Source: Poa pratensis (taxonomy: Eukaryota; Streptophyta; Magnoliopsida; Poales; Poaceae). Taken from it: 64,000 nucleotides of DNA. The notes beneath the pieces were generated by a model. It saw only the letters and a list, made by a program, of their open reading frames with translations, was not told the DNA's origin and did no database searches. Below are positions 44,012 to 56,003 of this stretch, one piece after another (positions within the stretch are counted from its first letter, which is position 1; each line of letters starts with the position of its first letter). Location: positions 17,784,785 through 17,848,784 of the forward strand of contig CAMZMU010000123.1 in the NCBI GenBank assembly GCA_947311845.1, given 5' to 3'. The translations under genes were made by a program, and so were the position numbers.

Positions 44012-46700
44012 ATGTTGATGCTTCTTCACTTGGTAATACTTGATGCATGCTTTGTGCCTAGCTAAAAGGCGTTAAAGAAAAGCGCTTATGGGAGGCAACC
44101 CATTTTATTTTTCTGCAATTTTTCTTTTATTGAGTCAAGGAGTTGTTTACTTCTGTAGCAACTCCTTTGTATCTTTATTTTCTCGCATTGTTGTGCCAAG
44201 AGTAGCCTCTAATGATAAGATGATGCTTAATTTTGATTGCTGCGCAGAAACAGATTTTTGCTGTTCACTGTACGAAATTCCTAAAATCACCAGATTGTTA
44301 AAAATCTGAAATTTTTGTGCGTAATCTTTATGAATGTCTGAAACTTTCATTAGTTCAGAGTTTCTCGATCTGAGCGTCGTAAGTGCCTCGAAAAAATTCG
44401 TCTTTGCGGACTGTTCTGTTTTAGACAGATTATGCCTTTTTATTTTGCATTCTCTCTTTTACTAGTGTTGAGTGAAATTCTTTTTTGGGTGGAAGAGCTT
44501 CACATAACATCAGTGGCTGTAGCTAATGTTTAAAGTAACAAATCATATTGCGTCTTTATAGAACATGTGAATTTTTGATTATGCACTAACCCTCTAATGA
44601 GATCTACTTTGAGTTTGGTGTGACGGAAGTTTTCAAGGGTCAAGAGAGAAGGATGATAATAGGATCAAGAAGAGTGAAGAGCTTAAGCTTGGGGAGGCTC
44701 CCATGGATCTCCCCAGCATATTTCAAGAAGACTCAAGCGTCTAAGCTTGGGGATGCCCAAGGCATCCCCTTCTTCATCGTCAAAATTATCAGGTCATCTC
44801 TAGTGAAACTATATTTTAATTCTTTCACATCATATGTGCTTTTCTTGGAGCGTCTGTGTGCTTTTATTTTCAGTATTGCATTTTATTTTCAATAAAGCTT
44901 GACTGGACCCTAGCATTCTTGATTGGGAGAGAGACACGCTCCGCTTTTTCATGAGAATACTCCTATTCTTCACTTATATTTGTTGAGTATTCATATCTAG
45001 CGCTGTTCAGCTTTTAGCTCTTGTTTTCATGTATCTCTTGTCAGAGCTATTAGCTTTCTTTTGTAGAAAGTACTCTCTTGCTTCACTTATATTTGTTTGG
45101 AGAGTTGATGAAATAAATTGATTGGTGTTTGGTTGGTTCAGAAAATGTTGCATGTGGTAATTGGTATAAGGAAAAACTTGCTTAATCTTGTAGATCACTA
45201 AAATGGATAACTTGATGCTTGTCAATTGTTTTGAGTTAACAAGTAGATCATGATTAAATTGTGCATCACATGAGTTAAGCCTATTAGTGAAGAACTACCG
45301 TAAAGCTTGTTGAAAATTTGGTTTGCATCGGTGGTACCTCTAAGGTCTAGATATTTTCTAATAACAGGGTTTGGTTAACAAGGAAGACGGTATGAAGTCT
45401 TATAACGTTTGCAATATGTTTGTCATATAAAACTTGGTGTACGGGTTGATATTCTTGTTTGCTTACATAACCTTGCTAGCCTAAACTCTGTACTGAGAGG
45501 GAATGCTTCTCGTGCATCCAAATCCTTGAGCCAAAATCCATGCCATTTGTGTCCACCATAACTACCTATATGTGGTATTTCCTTGCCACTCCAAGTAAAT
45601 TTTTCATGTGCTACCTTTAAATTATTCAAAATGTTATTATTCCCTTTTTGTGTCAATGTTTACTAGCTCATGAGGAATTAGTGTGGTTATTCTTTATTCT
45701 ATTTGTCGAGTGGACTTTTACACCTGGACTAGTGGCATATACATCCGCTTATCCAATAACTTGCAAAAAGAGCTGGCAACGGGGTGCCCAGTCCCAATTA
45801 ATTACAACTTTAACCAATTAATTCTCTTCACACTTTTGCCCTGATTCATCAGTAAGCAATGACAAACAGTGAAATACCTGAATGTGTGTAAACCAAAGAG
45901 AAAGAGGGATGATCTGCCTTGCTGGTAGAAATAACGTCCTTCATGGGAGCCGCTCTTAAAAGTCCGTTCGACAGGTAGAATACTGTTCTCACCCGCTACC
46001 ATTCGTTGACAATTAACAAACACCTCTCAAAAATAGATACTCCTCCATGGTATGTGATTGATGGAAGGCACCCGAGGATTCGGTTAGCCATGGCTTGTGT
46101 TAGCAAGGTTGGGAGGAGTATCAAATATTTTATGCAATCTCTATATGCTTTCAAAAACCTAAAAGCTCTAGCACATGATTTAATCCCTGCTTCCCTCTGC
46201 GAAGGGCCTTTCTTTTACTTTTATGTTGAGTCAGTTTTCCTATTCTTTCTGTCTTCCACAAGCAAACACTAGTGTCAACTTTGTTACAACATGCGTTATA
46301 TGCAATGTATTGGACTTGTTATACTACTTTGTGTTGACAATATCCATGAGATAAATATGTTGAAAGTTGAAGCAAATGCTGAAACTAAATTCTTCCTTTG
46401 TGTTGATTAAATACCTTTTATTAGAAACTATTGCTTTATGAGTTAACACTTATGCAAAACTGTTTGATGCTTGTCTCGAAAGTACTATTCATGAAAACGT
46501 TTAGCTTGTGTGATTCATTGTTTACTCATTATCTATTTGGTAGCAAATTATAGACCATTGACTTGGATCACTTCATTCATTTACATGTGCCTTGCAATAT
46601 TATATGATCAAGATTATGATAGTAGCATGTCACCTCAAAAATTATTTTGTTTTTATCGTTTACCTACTCGAGGACGAGTAGGAACTAAGCTTGGGGATGC
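44012..46700 (+). other. 3' non-coding region of element E (second assembly copy)
   Basis: Same as 36253-38912 apart from a few one- to three-base indels. No gene. Confidence 0.75.
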
Positions 46701-47667
46701 TGATACGTCTCAAACGTATCTATAATTTTTGATGTTCCATGCTTGTTTTATACCAATTGCTACATGTTTTGCATCTACTTTATATCACTTTTATACATTT
46801 TCTGGGACTAACCTATTAACAAGATGCCGAAGTGCCAGTTCCTGTTTTCTGCTGTTTTTGTATTCCAGAAAAGCTAGTCTGGAAATATTCTCGGAATTGG
46901 ACGAAACTACACGGGGGTGCCTATTTTTCCAGAACACGCCTGACGGAGCGAAGGAGCAGCAGAGGAGGGCCACCAGGAGGCCACACGCACCCAGGGCGCG
47001 GGCCCCCCTTCTGCCGCGCCCTGGGGTGGTGTGGGCCCCTCGGGGGTCCGCAGCCGCCGCCCTTTCGCCTACTTATTCCCCCCGACGCGAAAACCCTAAG
47101 TACCTGGGCAAAAATCCACGAAAAGTTTCAGAGACGCCGCCGTCGTCAACCCTGCCGGAGAGGGGAATCGTCACCGGAGGCTTCTACATCGCCATGCCTG
47201 CCTCCGGAGTGATGCGTGAGTAGTTCATCCTTGGACTACGGGTCCATAGCGGTAGCTAGATGGTTGTCTCTCCACTTTGTGCCATCATGTTTAGATCTTG
47301 TGAGCTGCCCTACATGATCAAGATCATATTATTGTAATGCTACATGTTGTGTTTGCTGGGATCCGATGAATATTGAATATTATGTCAAGTTGATTATCAA
47401 TCTATCTTATATGTTATTTAAGATCTTGCATGCTTTCCGTTACTCGTAGATGCTTTGGCCGAGTAGATGCTTGTAACTCCAAGAGAGAGTATTTATGCTA
47501 GATAGTGGGTTCATGTCTCCGTTTAACCTGGGACAGTGACAGAAAGTTCTAAGGTTGTGGATGTGTTGTTGCCACTAGGGATAACCTAACGATGCTATGT
47601 CCACGGGCATATGTGTTTGTTTACATTACGCACTTTACTTAATGCAATTATCCGTTGCTTGCAACTT
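46701..47667 (+). repeat. 3' LTR of element E, left part (second copy)
   Basis: Shares the 36-bp deletion seen at about 39360 and the same interruption point AACTT (47663-47667). It resumes at 53013. Confidence 0.9.
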
Positions 47668-49056
47668 TGTCGTGGTGGGAACACGCAGATGCCTAGGGGT
47701 AGGCTTAGTCTGGGGCCGAACGTACGCTTGAGGATTCGGGGAAGGATTGCGCGATGGAGTCGCACACGAAGAACACTGCAAACACAAAGATCTACCCTGC
47801 TTCGGGGCCCTCGTGAGGAGGTAAAACCCCTACTGCAGCATCTATCCTACTTTGGTGTATTTCCCTCTGTATACGCGGTGTGTACAAATGCTCCTCGAGC
47901 TGTATACCTCTAAGTGCCTCTAAGTATGCCTCTAACTACTGCTAATTAAGCTGCTAATCTCCAGAGAGGAGAGCTCCCGCGGGGGGAAATGAGCCCAGGG
48001 GCCTCGTGTCTCTCCCCTTTGCCTCTCCCCTGGTGCTCTTTATATAGAGAGAGCCCAGGGGACATGCAGGGGACAAGGGGACACAGTACACTGTTCACGG
48101 TACACTGTTCATGATGTGACCAATGGGGTCTTGTCAGCACTGTAGACGCGTCAGGACTTGTACTCTAGTCACATCAGGAGCACTGTAGCCACGCTGCCTG
48201 TGTCACCGTCTTTGTCCTCTAGTTCCTGTCTCCTGGATCTTCGGGACCATGGCAGAGGTATCTGTACTTGACGAGGTAACAGCTGGGTACGTCGGAGTAG
48301 CTGCCGAAGCAGAGGATGGGGCGACGACGAGGCCGAGATGCCGGAACATCGGTCCATCCGAGCTGATGCAACACCGGCCTGATCCGAGTCTGGAGCTGGA
48401 GCGATCGTGGCAAGGAGACGTCGGCAGCAGCTCAACCGAGGTAATCAAACCTCGGCCCGATCCGAGCTGGAGGCGAGGCCCAATCCGGAGCCGGAGGCCA
48501 CGATCCGATCCGAGGTAGCGAGGCAATGGCCCGACCGAGTCACCGAGGTATCGATCAACGCCGAAGCTGCATGTGTCTGGGACGGGTGCTGCGCCTGCTC
48601 CGGAGTAAATCCCGCCCGAGATGGAGCAAGGGCCCAATCGGTATGCTTGGTCCGATCCGCAATAAACAATACACCGGCCTGCTCTGGGGTAGGAAATCTC
48701 GGCCCGCACCGGGGCTTGGGGAAAGTCGGCCTGGACTGGAGCTGGGAACTCGGTTCGGCCCGAGGTGAAGGAAAGTTCGGCTCGGCAGAGGCCCATCCGG
48801 GGTACACACTGGGATGTCGGCCCACCGAAACGTAGCAGCTCCGGCCTGCCGAGCTGGAGGGAGCGGTCCGCCCAGGGCGGCGCTTAGCTTCGGACCGCCC
48901 GGGACCTGGCTGCCTCGGCCCAGAGCAAGGTATTTCGGCCTGGGAAGTGTTTTTCTATCCTTTCTCTTATCTTTTAACCATTTACTCACTGTTTGTCTCT
49001 TCTAATAACTCCACAAAATCATCAACTCTGGGGTACCCGGGGTTACATCCCCGACA
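47668..49056 (-). repeat. 3' LTR of element C, 1389 bp
   Basis: In + orientation TGTCGTGGTGGG ... ACATCCCCGACA; on - TGTCGGGGATGT ... CCACGACA. The purine tract CTCGGGGACTAA (on -) lies directly outside it at 49057-49068. Confidence 0.9.
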
Positions 49057-49299
49057 TTAGTCCCCGAGGCTGCGGGGGACTCGCAGAGTCGCGCGCAGAC
49101 TTACAAAAAAGAAGAATCACACCGAAAAACCTCCATATGCACAACCTCCTGCTTGCATGGGCGCCTCTGTAATTCGGTCGTCTAACCATGCCCTCCAGGC
49201 CAAATGTGACAGCCGGTTGACCGAGCTCACCCGAATCAACAACGAGATGGACAGTTTGCACTGAAAATGCGTTGCCTGCATGGTCACCATTATATGCCG

Positions 49300-49890
49300 G
49301 TTCTTAGCCCTCCTGGCCTTTACCGAACTCGGATGCCGCCAGCGCCGGTTAGCCCTCCTGGCTTTTACCGAATTGGGATGCCGCCAGCGTCGGTTAGCCC
49401 TCCTGGCTTTTACCGAATTGGGATGCCGCCAGCGCCGGTTAGCCCTCCTGTCTTTTACCGAATTGGGATGCCGCCAGCGTCGGTTAGCCCTCCTGGCTTT
49501 TACCGAATTGAGATGCCGCCAGCGTCGGTTAGCCCTCCTGGCTTTTACCGAATTGAGATGCCGCCAGCGTCGGTTAGCCCTCCTGGCTTTTACCGAACTC
49601 GGATGCCGCCAGCATCGGTTAGCCCTCCTGGCTTTTACCGAACTTGGATGCCGCCAGCGTCGGTTAGCCCTCCTGGCTTTTACTGAATTGGGATGCCGCC
49701 AGCATCGGTTAGCCCTCCTGGCTTTTACCGAATTGAGATGCCGCCAGCGTCGGTTAGCCCTCCTGGCTTTTACCGAATTGAGATGCCGCCAGCGTCGGTT
49801 AGCCCTCCTGGCTTTTACCGAACTCGGATGCCGCCAGCATCGGTTAGCCCTCCTGGCTTTTACCGAACTTGGATGCCGCCAGCGTGAGCT
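49300..49890. repeat. 45-bp tandem array, about 13 copies (element C)
   Basis: The unit starts CCGCCAGCGTCGGTTAGCCC and runs on through a Pro/Leu-coding stretch to GATG. Units differ at a few fixed sites (GCGTCGG, GCGCCGG or GCATCGG; AATTGGG, AATTGAG or AACTCGG), and the variants recur as a 7-unit higher-order pattern. 45 is a multiple of three, so all frames without a stop stay open for ~600 bp on both strands. Confidence 0.9.
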
Positions 49891-49899
49891 GGACCGACA

Positions 49900-50170
49900 T
49901 AAACCTGCAAGTATGTATCTCATATGTCTCGGTACCTCGGCCCCTCTGGGCATATCACACATGTCTCGGTATCTCGGCCCCTCTGGGCATATCACACATG
50001 TCTCGGTATCTCGGATGTCTGGTAGCCACTCTGGGCGCTTACCGACATAGATGTCTCCAGCCACTGCTGGTTTGACATAAGCATATCTCGAATGTCGGTT
50101 TTAGCCACCTTGGGCATATACCGACATAGATGTCTCCAGCCACTGCTGGTTCGTTTTATAACCTGCAAAA
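49900..50170. repeat. short tandem repeats with CTCGGTA/CTCGGCC motifs (element C)
   Basis: CATATCACACATGTCTCGGT with CCTCGGCCCCTCTGGG repeats at ~48 bp, and ACCGACATAGATGTCTCCAG with CCACTGCTGGTT twice about 90 bp apart. Confidence 0.75.
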
Positions 50171-50439
50171 ACATATCTCAAAGGTTGCCTCTGATTAACC
50201 AACATAGACACTGATCTGGTACACAGGTAATGCCATGATACATTGGCAAACAGAATAAACGATGATTTGGGATATGGAATGATGCCAGGATATTGTGACA
50301 AACCGAAGTAAACAGCGATCCGGGGTGTGGAATGATGCCGTGATACTGTGGCAAACCAAAATAAACAGCGATCTAGAGAATACCGATAATGCCATGATAC
50401 CTTGGGTAATTTGAGATAACCAACATAACCTTGATACCT

Positions 50440-50875
50440 CGGATTTCCATTATACCTCGGATTTCCACCATACCTCGGAATTCCATTATACCTCGGAATT
50501 CCAATATACCTCGGATTACCAATATGACCCGGATTTCCAATATACCTCGGATTACCAATATGACCCGGATTTCCAATATACCTCGGATTACCAATATGAC
50601 CTGGATTTCCAATATAGCTCGGATTACCAATATGACCCGGGTTTCCACCATACCTCGGATTACCAATATACCTCGGAATTCCAATATGACCCGGATTTCC
50701 AATATACCTCGGATTACCAATATGACCCGGGTTTCCACCATACCTCGGATTACCAATATACCTCGGAATTCCAATATGACCCGGATTTCCAATATGACCC
50801 GGATTTCCAATATACCTCGGTTTACCAATATGACCCGGATTTCCAATATACCTCGGATTTTCCAGGGTACCTCAG
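50440..50875. repeat. 18-bp tandem array, about 24 copies (element C)
   Basis: Units such as ATACCTCGGATTACCAAT and ATGACCCGGATTTCCAAT alternate, giving a 36-bp dimer in places. Confidence 0.9.
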
Positions 50876-51263
50876 TAACGAACATTCTCAACAAAACCAA
50901 TGTCACCTTTCAACGTTAGTTCAACATACATATCATGAAGAATATTTGACGGGAATAACAATTATACTAACCGAGGCCAACCAGCTATAGCACTTGACAG
51001 AAAACGAATCTAACAGCAGATACTATGCTCAAAAAACTAGACTCGGTTTCAACCGAGTCCCCGAGTTACTTTTCTTATCTAGGAGAAGGTGCAAAACAGA
51101 CTGGCTATCCAGTCCCCGGGTCAAGACATCTTGTCCCGGGTAGAACAACTAATCAAAGCAAGGTAGAAACGAGGGGCCAGTCCCCGAGTACTGTTTGAGA
51201 CTATCTAGAAGCATGAGCAGACATATAAATGATACTTACACGGTCAGGTTGTAGGAGAAGTCT

Positions 51264-51490
51264 TAACTCGGATTTCCAAGTCTTAACTCGGATTCTCCCA
51301 GGATACCTCGGACTTCAGAACACCTCGGATTCCAGAACAGCTCGGATTCCAGAACACCTCGGATTCCAGAACAGCTCGGATTCCAGAACACCTCGGATTC
51401 CAGAATCAGCTCGGATTCCAGAACACCTCGGATTCCAGAATCAGCTCGGATTCCAGAACAGCTCGGATTCCAGAACAGCTCGGATTCGCA
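51264..51490. repeat. 17-bp tandem array, about 12 copies (element C)
   Basis: Units CTCGGATTCCAGAACAC or CTCGGATTCCAGAACAG, with occasional 18-bp variants (AGAATCAG). Near the 5' LTR in the element's orientation. Confidence 0.9.
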
Positions 51491-51597
51491 CTGTAGCCAA
51501 CTCGAAAAATGAGTCAACACACGGGGACGATGTCGAAGTTGAGTCCCCGCGTTGATGACGAAGGTCCCATCCGAATTGATCCAGCAAGCGCCACTAT

Positions 51598-51617
51598 CAG
51601 CCCCACGGTGGGCGCCA
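51598..51617 (-). promoter_or_regulatory. primer binding site of element C
   Basis: On - it reads TGGCGCCCACCGTGGGGCTG, two bases inside the right LTR. This fixes the element on -. Confidence 0.8.
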
Positions 51618-51619
51618 AC

Positions 51620-53007
51620 TATCGTGGTGGGAACACGCAGATGCCTAGGGGTAGGCTTAGTCTGGGGCCGAACGTACGCTTGAGGATTCGGGGAGGGATT
51701 GCGCGATGGAGCCGCACACGAAGAACACTGCAAACACAAAGATCAACCCTGCTTCGGGGCCCTCGTGAGGAGGTAAAACCCCTACTGCAGCATCTATCCT
51801 ACTTTGGTGTATTTCCCTCTGTATACGCGGTGTGTACAAATGCTCCTCGAGCTGTATACCTCTAAGTGCCTCTAAGTATGCCTCTAACCACTGCTAATTA
51901 AGCTGCTAATCTCCAGAGAGGAGAGCTCCCGCGGGGGAAATGAGCCCAGGGGCCTCGTGTCTCTCCCCTTTGCCTCTCCCCATGGTGCTCTTTATATAGA
52001 GAGAGCCCAGGGGACATGCAGGGGACAAGGGGACACAGTACACTGTTCACGGTACACTGTTCATGATGTGACCAATGGGGTCTTGTCAGCACTGTAGACG
52101 CGTCAGGACTTGTACTCTAGTCACATCAGGAGCACTGTAGCCACGCTGCCTGTGTCACCGTCTTTGTCCTCTAGTTCCTGTCTCCTGGATCTTCGGGACC
52201 ATGGCAGAGGTATCTGTACTTGACGAGGTAACAGCTGGGTACGTCGGAGTAGCTGCCGAAGCAGAGGATGGGGCGACGAGGAGGCCGAGATGCCGGAACA
52301 TCGGTCCATCCGAGCTGATGCAACGCCGGCCTGATCCGAGTCTAGAGCTGGAGCGATCGTGGCCAGGAGACGTCGGCAGCAGCTCAACCGAGGTAATCAA
52401 ACCTCGGCCCGATCCGAGCTGGAGGCGAGGCCCAATCCGGAGCCGGAGGCCACGATCCGATCCGAGGTAGCGAGGCAATGGCCCGACCGAGTCACCGAGG
52501 TATCGATCAACGCCGAAGCTGCATGTGTCTGGGACGGGTGCTGCGCCTGCTCCGTAGTAAATCCCGCCCGAGATGGAGCAAGGGCCCAATCGGTATGCTT
52601 GGTCCGATCCGCAATAAACAATACACCGGCCTGCTCTGGGTAGGAAATCTCGGCCCGCACCGGGGCTTGGGGAAAGTCGGCCTGGACTGGAGCTGGGAAC
52701 TCGGTTCGGCCCGAGGTGAAGGAAAGTTCGGCTCGGCAGAGGCCCATCCGGGATACACACTGGGATGTCGGCCCACCGAAACGTAGCAGCTCCGGCCTGC
52801 CGAGCTGGAGGGAGCGGTCCGCCCAGGGCGGCGCTTAGCTTCGGACCGCCCGGGACCTGGCTGCCTCGGCCCAGAGCAAGGTATTTCGGCCTGGGAAGTG
52901 TTTTTCTGTCCTTTCTCTTATCTTTTAACCATTTACTCACTGTTTGTCTCTTCTAATAACTCCACAAAATCATCAACTCTGGGGTACCCGGGGTTACATC
53001 CCCGACA
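51620..53007 (-). repeat. 5' LTR of element C, 1388 bp
   Basis: In + orientation TATCGTGGTGGG ... ACATCCCCGACA. The inner terminus reads TA where the other LTR has TG, a point change in the terminal dinucleotide. Confidence 0.9.
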
Positions 53008-53012
53008 AACTT

Positions 53013-53609
53013 AATACCAACGGGGGACTCGGATGACAACCCGGCGGTGGATTATTAGTCATAGATGCTGTTGGATAACGGTCTATGTATTATGTGGTAA
53101 TGCCCAATTAAATATCATAGTAGTCAACATGTCATGTATATGCATTGTCATGCGCTCACTATTCGTCAATTGTCCAGCTGTAATTTGTTCACCCAACATG
53201 TTAGTTATCTTTTATGTAGAGACACCACTAGTGAACTGTGGACCCCGGTCCATTCTTTTACACTGATTAAACAACCACAAACTGCAAACTGTTCCTTTTT
53301 CATTCTCTGCAATTTAATACTCATTTTCCACACCATACGTTTAATCTTTTGTTTTCAGCAAGCCAGTGAGATTGACAACCTCACTGTTTCGTTGGGGCAA
53401 AGTAGTTTGATTGTGTTGTGTGCAGATTCCACGTCAACAGTCCAGACTCCCTGCGACAGCTATTTTTCTGGCGCCGTTGACAACCTTCTGAAGAGTTGCT
53501 GCTCCTACTGGTTCGATAACCTTGGTTTCTTTCTGAGAGAAAACTTGCTGCTGACTACATCACACCTTCCTCTTGGGGTCTCCCAACGAACGTGTGTTTC
53601 ACGTCATCA
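53013..53609 (+). repeat. 3' LTR of element E, right part
   Basis: Resumes after element C and the TSD copy, and ends CACGTCATCA at 53609. It is the only copy of this segment of the 3' LTR. Confidence 0.9.
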
Positions 53610-54588
53610 TTGTCTCTCCACTTTATGCTATCATGTTTAGATCTTGTGAGCTGCCTATCATGATTAAGATCATCTTATTGTAATGCTACATGTTGTGTTT
53701 GCTGGGATCCGATGAATATTGAATACTATGTCAAGTTGATTATCAATCTATCTTATATGTTATTTATGATCTTGCATGCTTTCCGTTACTAGTAGATGCT
53801 TTGGCCAAGTAGATACTTGTAACTCCAAGAGTTAGTATTTATGCTAGATAGTTGGTTCATGCCTCCGGTAATCTTGGAGAGTGACAGCAACTTCTAAGAT
53901 TGTGGATGTGTTGTTGCCACTAGGGATAAAATAACCGATACTTAGCTTAAGGGTGCGCAGTTAGGTCTAATGCATTTATTTACATTACGCACATTACTTA
54001 ATGCGATTATCCGTTGCTTGCAACTTAATACCAACGGGCGGTATGACAACCTGGAGGTGGATTATTAGTCATACACGCTGTTGGATAATGGTCTATGTAT
54101 TTTGTCGTAATGCCCACATAAATATCATAGTAATCATCATGTCATATATAAGCATTGTCATGCGCTCAATATTTCGTCAATTGCCCAGCTGTAATTTGTT
54201 TACCCAGCATGTTAGTTATCTTTTATGGAGAGACACCACTAGTGAACTGTGGACCCCGGTCCATTCTTTTACACTGATAATACAACCAACTGCAATCATT
54301 TTTCCTTTTCATTCTCTGCAATTAAACACTATTTTCCACAACATACGTTTAATTCTTTGTTTTCAGCAAGCCGGTGAGATTGACAACCTCACTGTTTTGT
54401 TGGGGCAAACTAGTTTGATTGTGTTGTGTGCAGGTTCCACGTCAGCGCGCCACTGACAACATTCAGAAGTGATTTCTTACTCCTACTGGTTCGATTAAAT
54501 CTTGGTTTCATACTGAGGGAAACTGCTGTTACACTGCTTCATACCTTCCTCTTGGGGTGTCGCAACGAACGTGTGATCCACGTCATCA
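53610..54588 (+). repeat. solo LTR F, right part
   Basis: Starts with TTGTC (the TSD copy of element E) and ends CACGTCATCA at 54588, followed by TSD GTCTT. It is more diverged from E's LTR than the two LTRs of E are from each other, so F is older. Confidence 0.85.
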
Positions 54589-54593
54589 GTCTT

Positions 54594-55200
54594 CTTGATC
54601 AATGGAGTCGACATTATCTACAATAAGTAATCTCCGGTCCTTCCTTCGACGACGAGATTTTCTTCCCGGCATCAATGATGGTGTTGTAAGATTAAATTTG
54701 TCTAGGTATGATCCTTCAGATCTTGCTTCGCCGGATCGATTTTGGAGTTTTTCTCATGGTTGCCGCGTGGATTGTCCTCGCAATATTTGTCCCGGCTGCT
54801 ACGTCCTCGACAATGGTGATTCGTACTCTCGGCTCCCAGCGACGTCGACCATGCTGTTCGGTTGTTCTTCCCTGGAATATCGGCGTTGGAACTCTTGCCG
54901 ATGTTGTTTGATTAACTTAATGGATGCGTGCGTGCACGTAGCCTTAGCATTGCGGCTTAAAATTAAAATTATGGGAGAACCTTCGTTGGTATTCACAGGT
55001 CATTGGTTTGATATTTGTGTCGTTCTACGGCTGCTTTCAGAAAAGTACAAGATTGTGTCATGGAAGAAGAAAGAGTTTGAAGATCTCGAAGATTTGCTCG
55101 TTTCTTATAGACTTTATTTTGTAATCGTTGTAGTCGGCTTATGTATCTATACCATGTACTATTCCCTACTATAATATATAGTATTGATTGTCAAAAAAAA
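54594..55200 (+). mobile_element. non-LTR retroelement, 3' part with poly(A)
   Basis: Joins 31318-31536. It reads CCGGTCCTTCCTTCGACGAC, CTGCTACGTCCTCGACAATG, then a conserved 3' end (TAGTCGGCTTATGTATCTAT) and an A tail at 55193-55201. The TSD AGAAACATCGGTCTA (55201-55215) matches AGAAATATCGGTCTA at 31303-31317 in 14 of 15 bases. The only long ORF (54602-55174, 190 residues, Cys-rich, Leu-rich C-terminus) has no RT motif, so the element is non-autonomous. I have seen similar sequence repeated in cereal genomes but cannot name the family. Confidence 0.65.
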
Positions 55201-55987
55201 AGAAACATCGGTCTAAATAGCTCAGAGTAAATAATATTTGATGCCATGGAAGGAAAGTGTTACCGATATATGGATTTGGTCGAAGAAATATTCCTAGTAC
55301 TCGATTTTCCAGGAGTACCAGTCCTCGTGAGTCCAGCAAGTAGTACTAGGTCTGCAACGAGTGATAGCCTTCCTCGATCCATGCGCCCAGAATAAACATC
55401 GACGAGTTTGCCTTTAATTTTGTTCCGCTTTTCCAAATCGAACAAATCTTCCACCGACTTTGGTCCTGGTTCACGTACACGCAGCGCAGTTGCACCGTGG
55501 GCGGAAGCACACGTCAATCCTCGGAAACGGATAGCATGGTCCTTCCCACGCGCAGCTCTTGAAAATTCCTAGATGTGTTCTTGTATTCCGCAATCTCCGT
55601 GCGTGACAAATCAATTTTCTACCTCGCTGTTCACGTAAAACCTTCCAGCGATTTCGATCTCGCCGGCGGATAGAAGTGGCATCGACGTTGGTGACAAATT
55701 CCACAACGGCTGATTCGACAGTGGCTAGCACAGGCGTGGCAGGAGATTCCATGCACGATCAGGCAGATGGGATGATGCAACTCTGAACCGACCCAAGCAG
55801 CGGCGGGATTGGCGGGATCGATCGCAGATTCGCAGCTTGGAGCGGGCGGAGAAACAACCTGGACAAGGCAGAGTTTGCAGCAGAATAGGATCGGCGACAT
55901 CACGACACACCGAGCAGCAGCAGCAGATTAGCCTCTTTCCAGCGGCGATCAGCGAACCTTGGAGCGGATTCCGACGGTCATGGATGT

Positions 55988-56003
55988 TCAGCTCTGATAT
56001 CAA
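55988..56003 (-). promoter_or_regulatory. primer binding site of element G
   Basis: On - TTGATATCAGAGCTGA follows the LTR end, a one-base variant of the plant copia initiator-Met site. Confidence 0.7.

Larger units (their letters stand above)
47668..53007 (-). mobile_element. non-coding LTR retrotransposon C with tandem-repeat interior, 5,340 bp
   Basis: LTRs at 47668-49056 and 51620-53007, TSD AACTT on both sides (47663-47667 and 53008-53012). The primer site lies next to the right LTR, so the element is on -. The 2.56-kb interior has no gag or pol motif and holds three different tandem arrays. Within the LTRs a TATATAAAGAG box (on -) lies at 48037-48048 and 51990-52000. The primer site and CTCGGGGAC-type purine tracts suggest a Tat-type gypsy relative supplies proteins in trans. 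The two LTRs are very similar, so it is young. Confidence 0.85.
40162..53609 (+). mobile_element. element E, second assembly copy, with element C nested in its 3' LTR
   Basis: Same order as the first copy: 5' LTR 40162-41747, primer site 41759-41776, gag from 41955, protease 43520-44011, non-coding DNA to 46700, 3' LTR 46701-47667 and 53013-53609. Differences from the first copy are mostly single-base indels. It is followed by TTGTC, the right TSD. I treat it as the same locus as 32361-39914. Confidence 0.8.

Noticed and set aside
40162..47667. Recent tandem duplication of element E as a biological event
   Set aside because: Shared left flank, shared 3'-LTR deletion, shared nested insertion and the 13-N join fit an assembly overlap better.
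48169..48989. GC-rich ORFs in the LTRs of element C (up to 261 aa)
   Set aside because: Repeated in both LTRs, open in several frames because of GC richness, and no domain.
49117..50064. Long ORFs on both strands over the 45-bp array (256 aa on +, 315 aa on -)
   Set aside because: They exist because the repeat period is a multiple of three. There are no domains, and both strands are equally open.
50373..50919. ORFs of 162 and 177 aa over the 18-bp array
   Set aside because: Same cause as above; a six-residue simple repeat.
51264..51490. CRISPR-like look of short spaced repeats
   Set aside because: Head-to-tail units without unique spacers, inside a plant LTR element.
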